This document shows, piece by piece, positions 63,703 through 64,000 of a DNA stretch of 64,000 nt (its first letter is position 1; the number at the start of each line of letters is the position of its first letter). The notes beneath the pieces are model-generated. The model was not told the DNA's origin, did not search any database, and saw only the letters and a list, made by a program, of their open reading frames with translations. The DNA comes from Brevundimonas nasdae (GTDB lineage Bacteria; Pseudomonadota; Alphaproteobacteria; Caulobacterales; Caulobacteraceae). Location: assembly GCF_016654005.1 (NCBI RefSeq), contig NZ_JAEPWN010000009.1, positions 62,001 to 126,000 of the forward strand. The letters run 5' to 3'. Both the position numbers and the translations under genes were made by a program.

Positions 63703-64000
63703 TCAGGCCAGCGCCTCATCGATGGCCTTGGCCACCGATTCGATCGAGCCCATGCCGTCGGCCTGGGTCAGCTTGCCCTGCTTCTCATAGTAGGGAAGCA
63801 GCGGGGCGGTGTTGTGGTTGTAGGCTTCCAGACGCACCACGAAGGACTCGGGATTGTCGTCAGGGCGGCCCTGCTCGGCATAGCGTTTGGCGACACGTTC
63901 CAGCAGGGCGGCGTCGTCGACCTTCAGGCGGACCACGGCGTCGATCTGCTTGCCGCGCTTGGCCAGCATGGCGTCCAGCGCCTCAGCCTGGGCCACGGTG
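63703..64000 (-). CDS. adk: Adenylate kinase (5' end beyond window)
   Basis: C-terminal half of adenylate kinase (ATP + AMP = 2 ADP). TVAQAEALDAMLAKRGKQIDAVVRLKVDDAALLERVAKR is the CORE part before the LID; EQGRPDDNPESFVVRLEAYNHNTAPLLPYYEKQGKL is the conserved region after the LID. The short connection shows the alphaproteobacterial form with a small LID (no zinc-finger insert). The N-terminal P-loop lies beyond base 64000. It ends 52 nt before the tonB-like gene. Confidence 0.93.
   Translation of the reverse strand, partial: TVAQAEALDAMLAKRGKQIDAVVRLKVDDAALLERVAKRYAEQGRPDDNPESFVVRLEAYNHNTAPLLPYYEKQGKLTQADGMGSIESVAKAIDEALA

Overview
The window looks like chromosomal DNA from a stalked or budding alphaproteobacterium of the Caulobacteraceae, most likely Brevundimonas-like. 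The reasons are the uniformly high GC, the holdfast-type polysaccharide genes (hfsE, F, G, B, A, D), the adk/rpsM/rpsK/rpoA/rplQ ribosomal block, and the RcnB-like and Sel1-type small secreted proteins typical of that family. The genus call is inference. Genes are tightly packed, and many junctions are 4-nt ATGA or GTGA overlaps.

Layout. 1-7558: an mdtABC-type RND efflux operon (minus), cut at the left edge. 7809-9080: metY. 9208-17642: a six-gene minus-strand operon entC-entE-entB-(free ArCP)-entF-entA that should make a 2,3-dihydroxybenzoyl-serine (enterobactin-type) siderophore. It is followed on the plus strand by a two-component system, an MFS permease, a convergent LysR gene, a FepA/PfeA-like TonB receptor and a YncE-like beta-propeller (17797-25885). 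Three Fur-box-like sites tie these genes together as one iron locus. 25952-26921: two small lipoproteins that resemble protease inhibitors. 27152-27243: tRNA-Ser(GCU). 27331-35285: holdfast-type exopolysaccharide genes in two blocks, hfsE-hfsF-hfsG-GT2 (plus) and hfsA-hfsB (minus), with hfsD diverging from hfsA.

35293-49434 is mostly housekeeping: a Sel1-like protein, a GST, two RcnB-like proteins, gatCAB with a small secreted-protein gene between gatA and gatB, ruvX, an AEC permease, pyrB with a non-catalytic dihydroorotase, a glycerophosphodiesterase, plsY and dprA. 49504-49579 holds a long inverted repeat. 49641-60292 holds a four-helix membrane protein, rarA, a VOC protein, a class B3-type metallo-beta-lactamase with Glu in place of the first zinc His, a DegP-type protease, an MFS drug exporter, an NPP-type phosphodiesterase, an ABC-2 exporter, a LysR regulator and a GNAT enzyme. 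60383-64000 is the end of the ribosomal protein region (rplQ, rpoA, rpsK, rpsM) with a TonB-family gene between rpsM and adk.

How the parts work together: EntC, EntB and EntA convert chorismate to 2,3-dihydroxybenzoate. EntE loads it onto the free ArCP, and EntF joins it to L-serine and releases the product. The MFS permease is a candidate exporter and the FepA-like protein a candidate importer, energised by a TonB system (a TonB-family gene lies at 62920-63651). The two-component system sits where PfeRS-like siderophore sensors sit in other bacteria. No phosphopantetheinyl transferase, MbtH protein or siderophore esterase is visible in the window.
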